In this document: piece by piece, positions 13,300 through 13,526 of the stretch | Layout: each line of letters starts with the position of its first letter | Numbering within the stretch: the first letter of the stretch is position 1 | Assembly (NCBI GenBank): GCA_937926185.1 | Contig: CALEYM010000121.1 | Location: forward strand, 1 to 13,526 | From: an uncultured Bacteroidota bacterium | GTDB lineage: Bacteria > Bacteroidota > Bacteroidia > Chitinophagales > Saprospiraceae | Length of the DNA: 13,526 nt | Direction: 5' to 3' | Position numbers and translations under genes: made by a program | Notes under the pieces: generated by a model | The model's input: the letters and a program-made list of their open reading frames with translations, nothing else | Databases searched by the model: none | Told to the model about the DNA's origin: nothing

Positions 13300-13526
13300 G
13301 GCGCCTCCGGCGCGTTTTTTCACCACGGAGACACGGAGGCACGGAGCGGGCCGCCTTCGGCGGAGTATTTTGACGGGATCGACAGGATTTGCAGGATTTT
13401 GATTTCCTCGTATCCCACTTTTAATCTTGTAAATCCTGTCGATCCTGTCAACAAAAACCATCCGCCGAAGGCGGCCCGCTCCGTGCCTCCGTGTCTCCGT
13501 GGTGAAAAAAACGCGCCGGAGGCGCC
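13300..13526. repeat. 227-bp nested palindromic element upstream of nadV
   Basis: The outer arms 13300-13364 and 13461-13526 are reverse complements over 65 bases, differing only by one extra A in a homopolymer (6 T against 7 A). Each arm has the same modules: a mini-hairpin GCGCC-TCC-GGCGC, a T/A run, three 8-bp-spaced CACGGAG units, and a second mini-hairpin CCGCC-TTC-GGCGG. The inner region holds a second inverted repeat, 13370-13398 with 13423-13451 (29 bp, three non-Watson-Crick pairs), built from GATCCTGTC-type units. All three are G-T pairs that would be wobble pairs in plus-strand RNA. It carries no plausible gene. The element reaches the window edge and may continue. Confidence 0.9.

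Noticed and set aside
13300..13526. A CRISPR array at the window end
   Set aside because: The repeats are inverted rather than direct, there are no regular unique spacers, and no cas genes are present.

Overview
The window looks like a chromosomal segment of a Bacteroidota bacterium, most likely from the Saprospiria/Lewinella side of the phylum. The evidence is a PorW/SprE-type type IX secretion lipoprotein, start codons without Shine-Dalgarno sequences, and several upstream motifs resembling the Bacteroidota -7 element TAnnTTTG. G+C is moderately high (judged by eye, not counted), which also explains the many long antisense reading frames. The class-level placement is inference.

Layout. Positions 1-88 hold an inverted repeat and four copies of a 7-bp repeat, ending at the stop of a membrane-anchored M23 peptidase gene (86-1033, minus). 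Divergent from it is the T9SS lipoprotein gene porW/sprE (1212-4070, plus), then a DEAD-box RNA helicase with a TTG start (4129-5397, plus). The helicase converges with a minus-strand block that fills the rest of the window. In transcription order from the right this is: a NadV-type nicotinamide phosphoribosyltransferase (13241-11775), an AraC-family regulator (11588-10755), an AhpD-like/CMD protein (10656-10102), an NTF2-like DUF1348 protein (9989-9573), a small coiled-coil hypothetical (9559-9227), dnaX (9118-7301), a Crp/Fnr regulator (7223-6477) and pyrD (6458-5421). The last 227 bases (13300-13526) form a nested palindromic element just upstream of the nadV start.

The genes are mostly housekeeping: cell-wall processing and secretion, RNA remodelling, pyrimidine synthesis, DNA polymerase III clamp loading and NAD salvage. 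They do not form one pathway. Probable co-transcribed pairs are DUF1348 with the small hypothetical (13-nt gap) and crp with pyrD (18-nt gap).

The strongest unusual signal is in dnaX. At codons 374-377, the end of the clamp-loader core, the coding strand carries nine consecutive A residues in phase as a perfect A AAA AAA slip site. Stops follow within three codons in both alternative frames. A 6-bp GC hairpin lies 3 nt upstream, and a 147-bp in-frame insert of inverted 7-bp repeats starts about 10 nt downstream. This looks like an independently built tau/gamma switch, like the A-run slippage sites in Escherichia coli and Thermus dnaX. The same insert belongs to a wider theme of short-period repeats (7, 8, 9 bp) in this window whose units contain no stop codon in any of the six frames.
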